Notes: a model not told the origin generated them from the sequence alone. 64,000 bases of DNA from Desulforamulus putei DSM 12395 (GCF_900129195.1 NZ_FQUY01000011.1:1-64000); one strand, 5' to 3'; shown: positions 17,252-25,409, counted from the stretch's first letter. Numbers and translations: made by a program.

Positions 17252-18100
17252 ATGCCATTGAACTTTAAGTTGGGTCTCTGCCAATTGCCGGTAACCGCTG
17301 AGAAAATTGTCAATCTTAACAATGCCCGCAGGGCAGTCAAGGAGGCCGCCAGCGGGGGCTGCCAGTTGGTGGCCCTGCCGGAAATGTTTAATTGCCCCTA
17401 CGGGAATAAATTTTTCCCTGCATATGCGGAAGAATTTCCCGCCGGGGAAACCATCAATATCCTTGCCCACCTGGCTCGGGAACATTCCGTCTACCTGGTG
17501 GGGGGCTCGATTCCGGAAAGAGAAGCAGAAAATCTCTACAATACTTCCTTCGTGTTTGGACCCGACGGCAACCTGTTGGCCCGTCACCGCAAAATTCATC
17601 TATTTGATATTGACATCCCGGGCGGCATTACTTTTAAGGAATCCGCTACCCTCTCTGCCGGTGATACTGTCACTGTTTTTGATACCCCCTTCTGCCGGGT
17701 TGGTGTGGCCATTTGTTATGACATACGGTTTCCCGAACTATCCCGCACCATGGCTTTGATGGGTATCCACCTCCTGGTTTTGCCTGCTGCCTTCAACATG
17801 ACCACCGGCCCTGCTCACTGGGAACTGACCATGCGGGCCCGGGCCCTGGACAATCAAATCTATGTTGCCGCCGTATCACCGGCCAGGGATGAAAAGGCGG
17901 ATTATGTGGCTTACGGTCATTCCATGGTAACAACCCCCTGGGGAGATGTGCTGGTACAAGCCGACGAAAAACCCGCTGTCCTGACGGCGGATATCGACCT
18001 GCAGTACCTTTGCCGCATCAGGCAGCAGTTGCCGCTGCTCAAACACCGCCGGGAAAGCGTGTACCATGGCATAGGCCGTGGTTTTAAGGAATATGTTTGA
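17252..18100 (+). CDS. carbon-nitrogen hydrolase, Nit2/omega-amidase type
   Basis: A 282-residue nitrilase-superfamily hydrolase with the catalytic triad in place: Glu in LPEMFNCPYG, Lys in RHRKIHLFDID and Cys in VAICYDIRFPEL. These flanking sequences are those of Nit2, which hydrolyses alpha-ketoglutaramate and alpha-ketosuccinamate. I choose ATG 17252 (MPLNFKLGL) with GAGGTAATGG just upstream; the frame continues to 17219 without a ribosome site. It may clear deamidated transamination by-products; substrate is inferred. Confidence 0.85.
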   Translation: MPLNFKLGLCQLPVTAEKIVNLNNARRAVKEAASGGCQLVALPEMFNCPYGNKFFPAYAEEFPAGETINILAHLAREHSVYLVGGSIPEREAENLYNTSFVFGPDGNLLARHRKIHLFDIDIPGGITFKESATLSAGDTVTVFDTPFCRVGVAICYDIRFPELSRTMALMGIHLLVLPAAFNMTTGPAHWELTMRARALDNQIYVAAVSPARDEKADYVAYGHSMVTTPWGDVLVQADEKPAVLTADIDLQYLCRIRQQLPLLKHRRESVYHGIGRGFKEYV

Positions 18101-18119
18101 TATGGAAGGGAGGTATAAA

Positions 18120-18884
18120 ATGGCGAAAAAACTGGTTGTTTTAGATCCCGGCCACGGTGGGCGGGACCCCGGAGCAGTGGGCAATGGCTTACTGGAAAAG
18201 GAGATCACTCTGATGTTGGCCCGCAAGGTTGCCAAAAGACTGGGGTTCTACGATGTGGCGGTAAAGCTGACCCGGGACGACGACACCTATCTCTCTCTGG
18301 AGGCCAGGGCTAATTTTGCCAATAACCTGGGAGCGGATTATTTCCTTTCCATTCATGTCAATGCAGGCGGTGGTACCGGATTCGAAAGTTTTATTTACAA
18401 CGGTCCGGTAAACGCCAGCACTTCTTCCTATCGTTCAATAATACACAAAAACATTGTAGCCTTTCTAAAAAATTACGGCGTGGTCGACAGGGGGGAAAAA
18501 ACAGCCAATTTTGTTGTTCTAAGGGAAACGATTATGCCTGCGGTGTTAATTGAAAATCTTTTTATTGATACAGCCAAAGATGCGGCATTGTTAAAGGATG
18601 ATGAATTTATCAACGGGTTATGTGACGGGATCACCAGGGGGATTGTGAACGCTTTGAAATTATCCCCGGCCTCTCCGGAACCGGAACCGAAACCGACGCC
18701 AGCGCCTGAACCCACCCCAACACCACCCCCGGTGGGCCCGCCGGTTTGGAACCCTCAGCAGGAAATTCAGAAACTAAAGGAAGCAGGTCTTTTGGCCAAT
18801 GATCATCCTGCCGATGCTCCGGTAACCTGGGGTGAGTTTGCAACCGTTATCAACCGGCTGCTCCACCGTATTAACAATGATTAA
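18120..18884 (+). CDS. N-acetylmuramoyl-L-alanine amidase
   Basis: A zinc amidase (Amidase_3) that cuts between MurNAc and the peptide. Metal ligands and catalytic Glu are seen in LDPGHGGRDPG, LLEKEITL, SIHVNAG and LIENLFID, residues about 5-175. A Pro/Glu/Lys-rich linker (repeated PEPKPTPAPEPTPTPPP) of about 25 residues leads to a 45-residue tail that resembles a single SLH-like or wall-binding motif. There is no signal peptide, so it is either released by lysis, as phage endolysins are, or used in the spore mother cell. Start ATG 18120 has a perfect GGGAGG; it overlaps nothing and follows the nitrilase by 19 bp. Confidence 0.88.
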   Translation: MAKKLVVLDPGHGGRDPGAVGNGLLEKEITLMLARKVAKRLGFYDVAVKLTRDDDTYLSLEARANFANNLGADYFLSIHVNAGGGTGFESFIYNGPVNASTSSYRSIIHKNIVAFLKNYGVVDRGEKTANFVVLRETIMPAVLIENLFIDTAKDAALLKDDEFINGLCDGITRGIVNALKLSPASPEPEPKPTPAPEPTPTPPPVGPPVWNPQQEIQKLKEAGLLANDHPADAPVTWGEFATVINRLLHRINND

Positions 18885-18965
18885 TTGCATCCAGGTAACA
18901 TAAAAATTAGGAAACATGTTGGCTATCAAAAACTTTAAAATGCTATAATATGCCTGGTGATTGAA

Positions 18966-19865
18966 ATGAACTTAGCAACACTGCAAACGTTTATCGCTGT
19001 GGCCGAAAAGAAAAACTTGTCCCTGGCTGCCCAAGAAATTCACATTACCCAACCCGCCATCAGTAAGCAGTTAAGTGCGCTGGAGTCTCACTTCGGAACT
19101 GCCCTGGTGGAGCGAAAGGGCCGGGGTGTAAGCCTTACCCCGGCCGGGGAGGTATTTTACCGGCATGCCAGGGAAATCGTAGACCTTATGAACCGGGCGG
19201 AGCGAGACATCCGACAGATGTCCGGCGAGATTCGCGGCCGTATGATTGTCTGGGCCAGCACCATTCCCGGTCACTATATTTTGCCTCCCATTATCGGCGC
19301 CTTTAAAAAGGAATACCCGGACGTACAATTCGTATTGCACATCGGGGACTCCAAAGAAGCCATTCGGAAGCTGCTGGAAGAATCCGCTCACCTGGCTGCC
19401 GTTGGCATGCTGCCCAATAACAAGCGCATTGAAGGAGTTAAATTTTTTTCCGACGAGTTGGTGGTCATTGTTCCCCCGGAACACCCCTTTGCGGGTTCTC
19501 CGGAGATTACTTTACATGAACTGGCCCGGGAACCTCTGGTTTGGCGGGAAACAGGTTCCGGGACCAGATCGGTGGTGGAATCCCACTTAGCCCAGGGGGG
19601 CCTGACACCGGATAAACTGAACATTGCTCTGGAACTGGGGAGTACCGGAGCTGTCATTACAGCAGTGGAAGCCGGCGCCGGCGTTTCCGTTGTTTCTCGC
19701 TGGGCGGTATTAAAGGAACAAGCCCTGGGGAAGATTGTAACGATAAAGGTGAAGGACTATCCCATGCAGCGGGATTTATACCTGGTTTATCCCCGCCGTA
19801 AAAATAAAAGTCCCATGGTGGAGACCTTTATTCAGTTTGCACTGAAGCAAAATCCCCCTGCCTAG
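18966..19865 (+). CDS. LysR-family transcriptional regulator
   Basis: A full-length LysR protein (about 300 residues). The winged helix lies at 1-60 (SLAAQEIHITQPAISKQLSALE), followed by the linker helix and the inducer-binding domain (ASTIPGHYILPPII, ETGSGTRSVVE, LGSTGAVITAVEAGAGVSVVS) of the CysB/CbbR-like subgroup. It is convergent with the two NifU-like genes and shares the 3' intergenic space with the UGA-containing one. A subgroup of similar LysR proteins has been linked with selenium genes; whether this belongs is a guess. A GTG three codons upstream (18957) is an alternative start. Its stop lies in an 8-bp GC hairpin. Confidence 0.88.
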   Translation: MNLATLQTFIAVAEKKNLSLAAQEIHITQPAISKQLSALESHFGTALVERKGRGVSLTPAGEVFYRHAREIVDLMNRAERDIRQMSGEIRGRMIVWASTIPGHYILPPIIGAFKKEYPDVQFVLHIGDSKEAIRKLLEESAHLAAVGMLPNNKRIEGVKFFSDELVVIVPPEHPFAGSPEITLHELAREPLVWRETGSGTRSVVESHLAQGGLTPDKLNIALELGSTGAVITAVEAGAGVSVVSRWAVLKEQALGKIVTIKVKDYPMQRDLYLVYPRRKNKSPMVETFIQFALKQNPPA

Positions 19866-19878
19866 CAGGGGGATATAA

Positions 19879-20103
19879 CTATACCTGTACAACTTCTTTA
19901 ACTTCCGGAACAGCCTGCTTGAGCGACCGCTCAATCCCGTTTTTCAGGGTATAAACAGCGCCGGGTCAACCACCGCAGGCTCCCTTCAGTTTTACCTTGA
20001 CAACGCCGGTGGCCTCATCAACATCCACCAGTTCAACATCGCCACCGTCTCTCTGCAGAAACGGGCGAACCTTATCCAAAGCCTCTTGAACCTTCTCACG
20101 CAT
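19879..20103 (-). CDS. NifU-type Fe-S scaffold selenoprotein (in-frame UGA = Sec46)
   Basis: Reading the minus strand from ATG 20103, preceded by AAGGGGGGTG, gives a 74-residue NifU C-terminal-domain protein if the single in-frame TGA (19966-19968) is read as selenocysteine. The line is [19 protein letters not shown], then GGDVELVD, then [19 protein letters not shown], ending EVKEVVQV before TAG. The UGA replaces the second Cys of the CxxC that binds the cluster; the tandem paralogue at 20178-20402 has Cys at that place. Similarity continues without loss on both sides of the UGA, and conservative differences argue for selection. A SECIS-like hairpin follows (19919-19934). Role: assembling or carrying Fe-S clusters, or thiol/selenol redox chemistry. 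Alternative: a pseudogene with a nonsense mutation, which I consider less likely. Confidence 0.82.
19919..19934 (-). promoter_or_regulatory. candidate bacterial SECIS hairpin
   Basis: In the mRNA a perfect 6-bp stem UUGAGC/GCUCAA closes a GGUC tetraloop, the same loop sequence as in the E. coli fdhF SECIS. The loop begins 37 nt after the UGA, at the long end of the known range. The Cys-containing paralogue has GAGCGCACUUUG here and cannot form the hairpin. Confidence 0.65.
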
Positions 20104-20177
20104 TTTGTTTCACCCCCCTTGTTGCAGGTCCTAATCTAAAATATCTCCAGAACCGCTGCTCTTTAGTACAAAGAGTT

Positions 20178-20402
20178 TTAGTCCACACGCACAACTTCTT
20201 TAACTTCAGGAACCTGTTGCTTCAAAGTGCGCTCGATACCATTTTTTAACGTATACAGGGCTCCGGGGCAGCTGCCGCAAGCGCCTCTTAGCTTTACTTT
20301 CACTACGCCGTTTTCATCGCAATCAACAAATTCAACATCCCCGCCGTCTCTTTGGAGGAAAGGCCGAACTTGCTCTAATACTTCTTTTACCTTCTCTTTC
20401 AT
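20178..20402 (-). CDS. NifU-type Fe-S scaffold protein (Cys form)
   Basis: A 74-residue protein equal to the C-terminal domain of NifU (also called Nfu), which binds a 4Fe-4S or 2Fe-2S cluster between two subunits and passes it to client enzymes. The cluster motif CGSC is at 42-45 in [24 protein letters not shown] 20402 is preceded by AAAGGAGG. The next gene downstream (19879-20103), 74 bp away, is a close duplicate with UGA instead of the codon for Cys45. The pair probably arose by tandem duplication. Confidence 0.93.
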   Translation of the reverse strand: MKEKVKEVLEQVRPFLQRDGGDVEFVDCDENGVVKVKLRGACGSCPGALYTLKNGIERTLKQQVPEVKEVVRVD

Positions 20403-20543
20403 TGTTTAGCCTCCTTTATTAGGACAAACTTCTTATCCTGTGTTATAACCTCCATGTCACAAAATCATTGTAACCATTTTTATACAGCATGACAAGCAGT
20501 ATTTGGTTATTTAATTAAAATGTAAGACCCTTCACAAAACATT

Positions 20544-20576
20544 AAAACCGAAGCAACATCTAAGCGCTCCGGTTTT
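20544..20576 (-). terminator. intrinsic terminator of the ECF sigma/anti-sigma operon
   Basis: On the minus strand an 11-bp stem (one internal mismatch region, AAAACCGGAGC/GCTTCGGTTTT) with an 11-nt loop ends in a T run. It lies 18 bp beyond the anti-sigma stop. Confidence 0.65.
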
Positions 20577-20593
20577 GCCCAATATATAAATGT

Positions 20594-21670
20594 TTACATC
20601 AGGGTAACGGTAATAAGACAGTAACTGCTGCGGTCTTCTAATTGCTTTATTGTCTCAATCTGTTCTTCCAAGGAAGCATTTACTTCTGCCAATTGTTTTT
20701 GCAGGTCAGCACTCAACCCTTCTGTGAGCTTTGCTTCAAGTTCTGTCTGCCTGGCCTTGAGCTGTCTCATCTTTTCCCTGGCTTCCTTGTGCGTGACGCT
20801 TAAGTCCTTTTCGCTGGGCAGATAAGTGACAACATTGCCTAAACTTTGCAAGGAGCCAATGGCTTGCTGATAGCTGCTTCTGGGAATTTTTATACCGACG
20901 GTCCCGGTTTCATCCGAACCGGAGTAGGGCTGATAAACAGAACCCCCGCTATTTTGGACAATGGCATTCACAGACTTCAAAGCTGCTTCCAAATTCTCAA
21001 CGTCCAACTTCAGGATGGCGCTGGCGGCAACCATGCCTTCACTGGGCTGAGGCACAAAACTTTCTCCCTGCCAAATACTCCTGTTGTTAGAAACGGTCAC
21101 GGCTGCACCAGTCTTACCCGGGGTTGCGTCATCCCCAACATTGGGACCCAGGGAAGGGGGGGCAGGGTTGGTGACTGCGCCACCGGGTTCCTGAGGAGGG
21201 ATTTGCAGGTCATCCAGGGGAACCGTCTGATCTTTGCCGGGTTGCTGTGGTTCCTGAACCGCAACAACCGTATCCCTGGCTCCGGGATCAACAGGAAGAA
21301 ACTGGTTGCCTTCCTTCTCCCAAAGGGCTGTCAGTCCAATGGTCATGGCCATGACAGCTGCCACCGCAGCCATACGGTACCAGGTACTTCTGGCCACACC
21401 GCTGACCCGGTCTAACCAGCCTTTATACTGAGGTACCTGTTCAGGAGCAGGTAATTGTTCAATCTTTTCCATCAAGCCAGCCCGAAAACCGGCTGGCGGG
21501 GTCAGTTCAGGGAGTTCCTGCAGCAGGCGCCGGGTAGTCCTGAGTCTTTCCAGCTCAGCACCGCATCCGGGGCAACGGGCCAGGTGAACGCGCACCGCCT
21601 CCCGCTCGGCGTGAGTAAGCGCCCCGTCCAGGTAAGGTGACAGCATTTCTAAAACATCCTGGCAACGCAC
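20594..21670 (-). CDS. anti-sigma factor with zinc finger and DUF4349 sensor domain
   Basis: A 358-residue protein. The N-terminal anti-sigma zinc finger (zf-HC2) shows HLARCPGCGAEL near residue 30. A single membrane span (MAAVAAVMAMTIGLTALW) follows near residue 95, then an acidic/Pro-rich linker, and outside the cell a DUF4349 domain with a long coiled coil (KEAREKMRQLKARQTELEAKL). It would hold the ECF sigma factor encoded just upstream and release it on an envelope signal. Start taken as GTG 21670, because AAAGGAGGG lies 9 bases before it and the finger begins there; the frame runs open to 21889 over the sigma gene. DUF4349 proteins normally end in a second span, which is missing here. 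Confidence 0.85.
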   Translation of the reverse strand: MRCQDVLEMLSPYLDGALTHAEREAVRVHLARCPGCGAELERLRTTRRLLQELPELTPPAGFRAGLMEKIEQLPAPEQVPQYKGWLDRVSGVARSTWYRMAAVAAVMAMTIGLTALWEKEGNQFLPVDPGARDTVVAVQEPQQPGKDQTVPLDDLQIPPQEPGGAVTNPAPPSLGPNVGDDATPGKTGAAVTVSNNRSIWQGESFVPQPSEGMVAASAILKLDVENLEAALKSVNAIVQNSGGSVYQPYSGSDETGTVGIKIPRSSYQQAIGSLQSLGNVVTYLPSEKDLSVTHKEAREKMRQLKARQTELEAKLTEGLSADLQKQLAEVNASLEEQIETIKQLEDRSSYCLITVTLM

Positions 21671-21684
21671 GGAACATCCCTCCT

Positions 21685-22284
21685 TTACTTTGCTAGACGT
21701 TTGCAGGGGGATGAAGGTTCCAGGTGTTTGCTGATTTTCTCCTTCAACGCCTGTCTGGCCCGGCTTAAACGGGATTTTACAGTTCCCAAAGAACAACCCA
21801 GTATCTCTGCAATTTCTTCGTAGGACAGTTCCTGAATCTCCCGCATGACCAGAATGGTCCGGTAATCGTCCGACAGAGTATTGAGGCAATGTTGTATCAT
21901 TGCCTGAGTTTCACTGCGATCCAGCATTTCTTCCGGACCAGGAGCGGCGCTTCGGATCTCATATGTATTGTTATTCCCGTCAGCTGCAGGTTCATCCAGT
22001 GAAACTGTCGGCCTTCTTTGCCTTTTCCGTAATTCATCCCGGCAGACATTGACGGTAATGTGATAAATCCATGTGCTGAAACTGGAGTCGCCCCGGAAAT
22101 TTGGCAGTGCCTGGTAGATTTTGATAAAAGCTTCCTGGGCCAGGTCTGCTGCATCCGCATGATTTCCCATCAATCTGTAAGCAATGGTATAAACCTTATT
22201 TTCATATAATTGGACGAGGTGTTCAAAGGCCTCCCGATCACCTTTTTTGCTGCGCTCCACTAATAACTGATCTTCCAGGGGCAA
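21685..22284 (-). CDS. ECF RNA polymerase sigma factor (SigW/RpoE type)
   Basis: A 199-residue extracytoplasmic-function sigma factor. Region 2 (NHADAADLAQEAFIKIYQALPNFRGDSSFSTWIYHI) and region 4 (SYEEIAEILGCSLGTVKSRLSRARQAL) are complete. Translation starts at TTG 22284 after GGAGGGGG. It is cotranscribed with the membrane anti-sigma factor 14 bp downstream, the usual arrangement for autoregulated envelope-stress systems. A possible vegetative promoter is TTGACG-N16-TATGCC at about 22349-22371 on the minus strand; no convincing ECF-type promoter was recognised. Confidence 0.92.
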   Translation of the reverse strand: MPLEDQLLVERSKKGDREAFEHLVQLYENKVYTIAYRLMGNHADAADLAQEAFIKIYQALPNFRGDSSFSTWIYHITVNVCRDELRKRQRRPTVSLDEPAADGNNNTYEIRSAAPGPEEMLDRSETQAMIQHCLNTLSDDYRTILVMREIQELSYEEIAEILGCSLGTVKSRLSRARQALKEKISKHLEPSSPCKRLAK

Positions 22285-22595
22285 GGGTCCCCCTCCTTCT
22301 CCACCACAAGGTTTGTATGTCTCTTCCAGAATATTAAAGCACTGGCATAATGTTTCCAGTTAGCTCGTCAAATAACCTCAATATATCCTGCAAAAAGATT
22401 GTTCTACATCCCCTTCGATAATTCCTTTAGCTAAAAAAAACCATGTATGGCAGCCGCTGCCCCCGCCGGTCACAAATCAGAAAAGCAGATAACTCTTCAA
22501 TTATATGACTGGTAACTTCAACTTTTTGTAACAAAAAAATATTATTTTTTCAATCATTTTCTACCCAGGGGGAGTAAAAAAACTTTATTTTGCTC
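22285..22595. other. intergenic region between sigma factor and tRNA-Leu
   Basis: About 310 bases separate the divergent sigma gene and tRNA. Apart from the sigma-gene promoter candidate near 22349-22371 and a GC-rich patch at 22450-22480 that shows no clear fold, I see nothing coding or structured. Confidence 0.5.
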
Positions 22596-22624
22596 TTGAA
22601 ACTTTGCTTGTATTTTCGTATAAT
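22596..22624 (+). promoter_or_regulatory. vegetative promoter of tRNA-Leu
   Basis: TTGAAA and TATAAT are separated by 17 bases, with the start expected near 22631, 14 bases before the mature tRNA. Confidence 0.8.
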
Positions 22625-22644
22625 GAACAAGCAGTTACTTTTAA

Positions 22645-22779
<135 letters not shown>

Positions 22780-22811
22780 TGCACGTCTGGTCGGTTTTTT
22801 ATTTTATGTTA

Positions 22812-22970
22812 TTATGCATTGACCCCATGATCCGAGCTATTATTACTGTACTTTTTAATAAGTTCTTCCAATTCATTAAGAAAATCCTCAATTTTTTCTA
22901 ATCCAGCCTCCGTGATTCTTGAGAACAGTTCCTCTTTTACCTTCCTTTGCAGTTCTTCATTGTTTTTCAT
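22812..22970 (-). CDS. small helical hypothetical protein, 52 aa
   Basis: A short charged protein, not recognised. From ATG 22970 it reads MKNNEELQRKVKEELF, then SRITEAGLEKIEDFLNE and LEELIKKYSNN, ending at TAA 22812. The heptad-like spacing of Leu/Ile/Phe suggests one or two amphipathic helices or a coiled coil. A GGGGGTG ribosome site lies about 7 bases upstream and coding looks clean (no rare interruptions), which supports a real gene. No membrane span or Cys. Function unknown; the surrounding 22980-23140 sequence holds nothing recognisable. Confidence 0.55.
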   Translation of the reverse strand: MKNNEELQRKVKEELFSRITEAGLEKIEDFLNELEELIKKYSNNSSDHGVNA

Positions 22971-23138
22971 CCCTTTCACCCCCAAGAGTACTTAACATTA
23001 TCTAGCGTTATATTGTTCCATAATATGGATACAAATGCAGAGAGGTTCCACTTTTTTGCTAAATATGGTAAACATGGTGAACATCCCAAGACGATTCTGT
23101 TTTGTGGAAACGCGTATTATGATTTGATTATATCTTCG

Positions 23139-23169
23139 AAAAAAGAAAAACCTGCAAATGATACAGGTT
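23139..23169 (-). terminator. intrinsic terminator after YjfB-like gene
   Basis: Minus-strand stem AACCTG/CAGGTT with a 9-nt loop and a T-rich tail (TTTTTCTTTTTT). It lies 32 bp beyond the stop at 23201. Confidence 0.75.
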
Positions 23170-23200
23170 CGAAAGACGGATCACTGTCCGGGCAAAAACA

Positions 23201-23389
23201 CTAGGCATATTGATCTACATATTTTCCCAAATGAGATTCCGGAACATGGTCCATGGAGTCGGAAATTAACTTATTAATGGCATTGGCGTTTTGCACGGCA
23301 ATATCTATCACTTTGTCCAGGACCATGATCCCTGCGGCTTCTTTGGTCTTGGCTTGTGATAAAGCCGTAGATACTGCAGCAACGTCCAT
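23201..23389 (-). CDS. YjfB-family putative motility protein
   Basis: About 62 residues starting MDVAAVSTALSQAKTKEAAG, then IMVLDKVIDIAVQNANAIN. This pattern (MDVxxxxxALSQA...VLKxxxDxA) is the YjfB family, short proteins of flagellated Firmicutes annotated as putative motility proteins without a known mechanism. The start is the second of two ATGs (23389), six bases after GGGGGG; the frame stays open to 23482 but the extension lacks a ribosome site. No flagellar genes are next to it here. Confidence 0.75.
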   Translation of the reverse strand: MDVAAVSTALSQAKTKEAAGIMVLDKVIDIAVQNANAINKLISDSMDHVPESHLGKYVDQYA

Positions 23390-23648
23390 CATTCTCCCCC
23401 CTTGTTTCTGGTTTGGGTAAACCCACAGCCAAGCAACAGGGGCATGGTGATTGTTCTCCCTGCCTGGCAGCCCGGCTGTCATAGCATTGGTTGCATTAGA
23501 CCCGTGGCTTTGCGTCCTTAGCTTTCGCCAAGTTTGCCTTTTTCAGTGGTTATAGAGTTATTATAAAGCAAATTCTTCTTAATGTGATAATATTTTCCTT
23601 TTACGGTGATGGGTAGGGAGAAGGCCCGGCAGAATCCGGATCTTCAGG

Positions 23649-25409
23649 TTAAACATAATTTCTTCCGATACTGGCCATAGCGGCGCCGATATTGAGCAGT
23701 TGATCATAGGTGGCTACAATTTGTTCCAGAGAACTGGTTACCACCTTGATAGCCTTTTCCTGCTCCATGATCATGATACTGTCTTCTCGCAAACGCGCTA
23801 AAACACTGGCAATATCCTCAAAGGCCTTGGTGGCCTTTTCGGACTGGAGCTTGCTTTGGGCGGCAATTTTTCTAATCTCTTCAATATCCGAAGAGGCCAG
23901 GGGCTGTTGGGGTAAAGCATCGTCTTCCATGGGTAATTGATACTGAGAGACCATTAGCAAGACCTTGTTGGCCAATTCCAGGGTGTCCTTGGCGATGGTG
24001 TTGGTTTCCTTAATCAAGGCCTCTAGTTGTTGGTTCCTGCTGTTTATTTTAGATGTGGTGCCCTTGAGGGTAAGGGTCGAAAAATTAATGGATTCCATAG
24101 AAAGCATTAATTTATTGCTCATATCCATCAGGCTGTTGGTCAAGGCGGGAACCTGTCTTAACAGGAAGGGCAAGCACATTTCCTTTTCAGCCATCCCCTG
24201 CAGGCATGCCACAGCCTTTTCCCAGCAGGTATCATAACCACAGGCGCTGCAGTTAATGAGATCTCTGATGTTATGTTTGCCGGTTTCTTTCAGGGTTTGC
24301 CAGACCTGTTCCTCCGTGAAAGTTTTCTTCAAGACCGGCCTGGCTTTGAATGTTCTTGTGAAATCCAACTTCTCCAGTACCGGCTGCATCTCTTCGTTAC
24401 AAACGGAATGATTACTTTGATTAACGGTTTTCGCCACCTGATGAGACCTTACCACATAGGACTTATCACTGACCACCCCCGGCCCCATGACACAGCCTTC
24501 GCAAACCAGCATATCAACAAACCTGGGGGTGAAATCTCCGCTGTCAATGGCCTTTAGGACTTCGATGCAGCGCCGGGCCCCTTCAACCACTACGATGTCC
24601 ATGCTGGTGATATCCTCAAACATGCCGGCAGTTTTTAAAAGGCCGCCGCTGATGGGGAAGGTACGGGCTATATGCGGCTGCGGGTTGTCCCATGGCTGTT
24701 CTGCCAGTTGCCGCCAATCAATCTCTGACCTGTCAAACCAGTGGTTGAGCTGCCTGAAAGTAATCACCGCGTCAACATATCCCTCTGTGTTAGGGTCTGT
24801 GGACTCGTACTTTTTAGAAAAACACGGGCCGATAAAAACAACTTTAGAGTCCGGTTGAACGGCTTTCATAACCTTGGCCTGGATTAACATGGGCGAATCG
24901 ATGGGAGCAAGGTTTTCGATTAGGTTTGGAAAGTGTTTTTCCACCAGTTGAACAACCGCAGGGCAAGCGGTTGAAATCATGGTTTTGACGTTCTGCCCAC
25001 TGAAATATTTTGCATACTCTCTGGCACAAATTCCAGCGCCGTAGGCCACTTCCTGTACACTGGAAAACCCCAAGCGACGGAGTGCGGCAACCAGTTGACC
25101 GCCTTTTAATTGAAAGGAAGCCGGGTAAGACGGCGCAACCATTGCAAGTACCCTGGTTCCCTCGGACAACCACTTTTGAATCATGGGAGTATCGTCCTGA
25201 ACTATTTTCGCGCCTATTGAACATGCCAGTACACACTGCCCGCATCCCAAACATCCAGCCTCTACAATTTCCGGCAGGCCGTTTTTAATTGAAATGGTCT
25301 TAACAGGGCAGGCCCTTACACAGGCATAACACTTGCGGCAATTGTCATGATCAGTGGTTATTAATGCAATAATGATCACCCCCCGGGCATCAAACAAGGA
25401 GTTATACAA
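23649..25409 (-). CDS. [FeFe]-hydrogenase-like iron-sulfur protein, probably a sensor
   Basis: 586 residues. Two ferredoxin-type 4Fe-4S motifs come first (CRKCYACVRACP and CLGCGQCVLACS, about 24-66), then a hydrogenase H-cluster-like domain (about 85-370), a further four-Cys Fe-S motif (CSACGYDTCWEKAVAC), and a long alpha-helical coiled-coil C-terminus (about 430-586) like a chemoreceptor or signalling rod. The H-cluster motifs are altered: STACPAV in place of TSCCPxW, GPCFSKK in place of MPCxxK, and VCEGCVMGPG with C-x2-C in place of C-x3-C. The proton-transfer Cys is missing, so hydrogen catalysis is unlikely. No membrane span. Start is unsure: TTG 25409 or GTG 25379. Confidence 0.8.
   Translation of the reverse strand: MYNSLFDARGVIIIALITTDHDNCRKCYACVRACPVKTISIKNGLPEIVEAGCLGCGQCVLACSIGAKIVQDDTPMIQKWLSEGTRVLAMVAPSYPASFQLKGGQLVAALRRLGFSSVQEVAYGAGICAREYAKYFSGQNVKTMISTACPAVVQLVEKHFPNLIENLAPIDSPMLIQAKVMKAVQPDSKVVFIGPCFSKKYESTDPNTEGYVDAVITFRQLNHWFDRSEIDWRQLAEQPWDNPQPHIARTFPISGGLLKTAGMFEDITSMDIVVVEGARRCIEVLKAIDSGDFTPRFVDMLVCEGCVMGPGVVSDKSYVVRSHQVAKTVNQSNHSVCNEEMQPVLEKLDFTRTFKARPVLKKTFTEEQVWQTLKETGKHNIRDLINCSACGYDTCWEKAVACLQGMAEKEMCLPFLLRQVPALTNSLMDMSNKLMLSMESINFSTLTLKGTTSKINSRNQQLEALIKETNTIAKDTLELANKVLLMVSQYQLPMEDDALPQQPLASSDIEEIRKIAAQSKLQSEKATKAFEDIASVLARLREDSIMIMEQEKAIKVVTSSLEQIVATYDQLLNIGAAMASIGRNYV

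Noticed and set aside
19854-19872. Terminator for the LysR gene
   Set aside because: The CCCCCTGC/GCAGGGGG hairpin lies over the stop codon but has no T run on the plus strand, so I did not call it a terminator.
20594-21889. Long anti-sigma frame beginning at 21889
   Set aside because: The first 73 codons lie antiparallel-free over the sigma gene's end and have no homology; GTG 21670 with AAAGGAGGG fits.
22947-23204. 85-codon plus-strand frame (MQFFIVFHPFHP...)
   Set aside because: It overlaps the better-supported 52-aa minus gene, has no ribosome site, and its end runs through the terminator of the yjfB-like gene.
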